8,034 bases of DNA from Desulfotignum sp. (GTDB lineage: Bacteria > Desulfobacterota > Desulfobacteria > Desulfobacterales > Desulfobacteraceae): assembly GCA_011390235.1 (NCBI GenBank), contig JAABSS010000506.1, positions 1 to 8,034 of the forward strand, written 5' to 3'. Below are positions 6,587 to 8,034 of the stretch, in pieces; position 1 is the stretch's first letter, and every line of letters starts with the position of its first letter. The notes beneath the pieces are model-generated. The model searched no databases and was not told the DNA's origin. It saw only the letters and a program-made list of their open reading frames with translations. A program made the translations under genes and the position numbers.

Positions 6587-6633
6587 CAACCCGCATCGTT
6601 ATTCCGGTAATAAAATAAAATGATGCGGGGTTG
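6587..6633 (+). repeat. Imperfect inverted repeat (long hairpin) upstream of tssH
   Basis: The left arm 6587-6600 (CAACCCGCATCGTT) pairs with the right arm 6619-6633 (AATGATGCGGGGTTG). I count 14 pairs, including one G-U, with a single bulged G in the right arm and a loop of 18 bases. Inside the loop region an alternative small stem exists: TTATT (6599-6603) with AATAA (6609-6613) around CCGGT. No T-run follows the right arm, so this is not a classical intrinsic terminator. It sits 22 bases before the tssH start, close to the ribosome binding site. Possible roles are a transcript-end stabiliser, a processing site, an attenuator or an operator; the sequence does not decide between them. Confidence 0.6.
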
Positions 6634-6642
6634 ACCTGAAAG

Positions 6643-6649
6643 TAAGGGA
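6643..6649 (+). promoter_or_regulatory. Ribosome binding site of tssH
   Basis: TAAGGGA lies 6 bases before ATG 6656, normal spacing, and supports this start. It lies just downstream of the hairpin arm that ends at 6633 and is not itself sequestered by it. Confidence 0.6.
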
Positions 6650-6655
6650 TAGATC

Positions 6656-8034
6656 ATGGCAGAAATAAGCCGTACAGCGTTGTTTGGCAAACTTAACAGT
6701 CTGGCGTATAAATCTGTGGAAAGTGCCACTGTATTTTGCAAAATGAGAGGCAATCCCTATGTTGAGCTTGTGCACTGGCTGAACATGGTTCTGCAGCTAC
6801 AAAATTCAGACCTCCATTGTATCATCAAGCACTACGACCTCAATCCTTCCCGGCTGGCTTCCGACATTACCGCTTCTCTGGACAGCCTGCCGCGCGGGGC
6901 AACCGCCATTTCCGACTTTTCACCCCATCTGGAAGAGGCTGTGGAAAGGGGGTGGGTTTACAGCACATTGCTTTTTGGTGTATCCCAGGTGCGTACAGGG
7001 CATATCATCATTGCCCTGTTAAAGGCACCGGCTCTAAAGGCAACATTGCCCGGGATATCTGCTGAATGTAAAAAAATAAAAGTGGAAGACCTCTCGGACA
7101 GTTTTTCATCCATTGTAAGCGGTTCACCGGAGAATGCCCTCGGTGCGCAAGACGGTAGCCTGGTGGGCGGTGGTGCCGCTCCCGGTGAGGCGAGCGGTGC
7201 GGTTGCCCCGGCGGTGATGGGCAAACAGGAAGCCTTGGCCCGATTTTCCGTGGATTTGACGGAAACTGCCCGGAAAGGGTCACTTGACCCGATTCTGGGA
7301 CGTGATACGGAAATTCGCCAGATTATCGACATTCTTATGCGCCGCCGTCAAAACAATCCCATCCTGACGGGGGAAGCCGGTGTGGGCAAGACAGCCGTCG
7401 TGGAAGGATTTGCCCAGCGGATCGTGTCGGGTGACATCCCGCCCCCGCTCAGGGATGTTACGGTGCGCACCCTGGATCTGGGGTTGCTCCAGGCCGGTGC
7501 CAGCATGAAAGGAGAATTTGAAAACCGCCTGCGCCAGGTCATCGAAGAGGTTCAGGCTTCCGCCAAACCGATCATTCTCTTTATTGATGAGGCCCACACC
7601 CTTATTGGCGCGGGGGGTGCCGCTGGATCAGGGGATGCTGCAAACCTTCTCAAACCGGCCCTTGCCCGGGGAACCCTCAGAACCATTGCAGCAACGACAT
7701 GGGCTGAGTACAAAAAATATTTTGAAAAAGACGCGGCCCTGACCCGGCGGTTCCAGGTGGTTAAAATTGATGAACCGTCTGAAGATCAGGCTATTATCAT
7801 GATGCGCGGACTGGCGGGTGTCAGCGAGAAACATCACCGGGTACAAATCCTCGATGAAGCCCTGGTAGCTGCTGTACAGCTTTCTCACCGGTATATCCCC
7901 TCCCGCCAGCTGCCCGACAAAGCGGTCAGCCTTTTGGACACCGCCTGTGCCCGTGTGGCGGTCAGCCTGCATGCCACCCCCCCGGCTGTTGAAACATGCC
8001 GGCGTCGCATCTCTGCCCTGGAAACGGAACATGA
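6656..8034 (+). CDS. tssH: TssH/ClpV, AAA+ sheath-disassembly ATPase (N-terminal half; runs off the window)
   Basis: 459 complete codons are visible, about half of a ClpV (usually about 850-900 residues); the frame stays open to the window edge. ClpV is a hexameric, ClpB-like AAA+ unfoldase that pulls apart contracted TssB/TssC sheath using ATP, so the subunits can be reused. The N-domain (about 1-155) has the ClpV-type opening ISRTALFGKLNSLAYKSVES and the core GNPYVELVHWL (32-42), SPHLEEAVERGW (89-100) and RTGHIIIALL (113-122). A Gly/Ala-rich linker (about 160-188) leads to the first ATPase domain. That domain has DPILGRDTEI at 211-220, Walker A GEAGVGKT at 239-246 (Lys245), Walker B ILFIDE at 307-312 (Asp311, Glu312), and the arginine-finger region LTRRFQ at 362-367. 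HRYIPSRQLPDKAVSLLDTA follows, and the last visible residues begin the coiled middle domain. All catalytic residues of the first ATPase domain seem intact. The second ATPase domain is not in the window. Confidence 0.96.
   Translation, partial: MAEISRTALFGKLNSLAYKSVESATVFCKMRGNPYVELVHWLNMVLQLQNSDLHCIIKHYDLNPSRLASDITASLDSLPRGATAISDFSPHLEEAVERGWVYSTLLFGVSQVRTGHIIIALLKAPALKATLPGISAECKKIKVEDLSDSFSSIVSGSPENALGAQDGSLVGGGAAPGEASGAVAPAVMGKQEALARFSVDLTETARKGSLDPILGRDTEIRQIIDILMRRRQNNPILTGEAGVGKTAVVEGFAQRIVSGDIPPPLRDVTVRTLDLGLLQAGASMKGEFENRLRQVIEEVQASAKPIILFIDEAHTLIGAGGAAGSGDAANLLKPALARGTLRTIAATTWAEYKKYFEKDAALTRRFQVVKIDEPSEDQAIIMMRGLAGVSEKHHRVQILDEALVAAVQLSHRYIPSRQLPDKAVSLLDTACARVAVSLHATPPAVETCRRRISALETEH

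Noticed and set aside
6631..6655. TTGACC as a -35 box for a tssH promoter
   Set aside because: A matching -10 at normal spacing would fall at or past the tssH start codon, and none is visible.
7280..7597. 105-codon - strand frame within tssH
   Set aside because: Antisense to the Walker A/B region of the ClpV ATPase domain; a shadow of a conserved GC-rich stretch.

Overview
This window is most of a type VI secretion system (T6SS) core gene cluster. All genes lie on the + strand and are closely packed. They read, in order: the 3' end of tssA, then tssB, tssC, tagJ (impE), tssE, tssF, tssG, and the 5' half of tssH (clpV). Every reading frame is intact, and I see no frameshift, insertion sequence, tRNA, rRNA or CRISPR array.

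Layout: bases 1-171 hold the last 56 codons of tssA. A 101-base AT-rich gap follows, with a weak candidate promoter just before tssB. tssB and tssC (the two contractile sheath proteins) are separated by 2 bases. After a 68-base gap come tagJ, tssE, tssF and tssG, which overlap one another by 8, 8 and 37 bases, as expected of one translationally coupled operon. A 102-base AT-rich gap carrying an imperfect inverted repeat separates tssG from tssH, which runs off the right edge of the window.

How the genes work together: TssE, TssF and TssG are cytoplasmic baseplate parts, related by fold and role to phage tail baseplates. TssA caps or primes assembly. TssB and TssC polymerise into the contractile sheath around the Hcp tube. 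TagJ is an accessory protein reported to bind TssB. TssH/ClpV is the AAA+ ATPase that takes the contracted sheath apart for reuse. The window does not contain hcp (tssD), vgrG (tssI), the membrane complex genes (tssJ, tssL, tssM), tssK, or any effector/immunity pair. These are presumably beyond the edges or elsewhere in the genome.

From memory, the order tssA-tssB-tssC-(hcp)-tagJ-tssE-tssF-tssG-clpV is that of the Pseudomonas aeruginosa HSI-I locus, except that hcp is missing between tssC and tagJ. The host is a Gram-negative bacterium, very likely a proteobacterium in the broad sense. Base composition near 50% GC and the general look of the proteins would suit a Desulfobacterota or gammaproteobacterial host, but this is only a guess. 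I did not find an undescribed system here. The most useful second-look items are the missing hcp, the structured tssG-tssH gap, and start-codon corrections for tssC and tssF.
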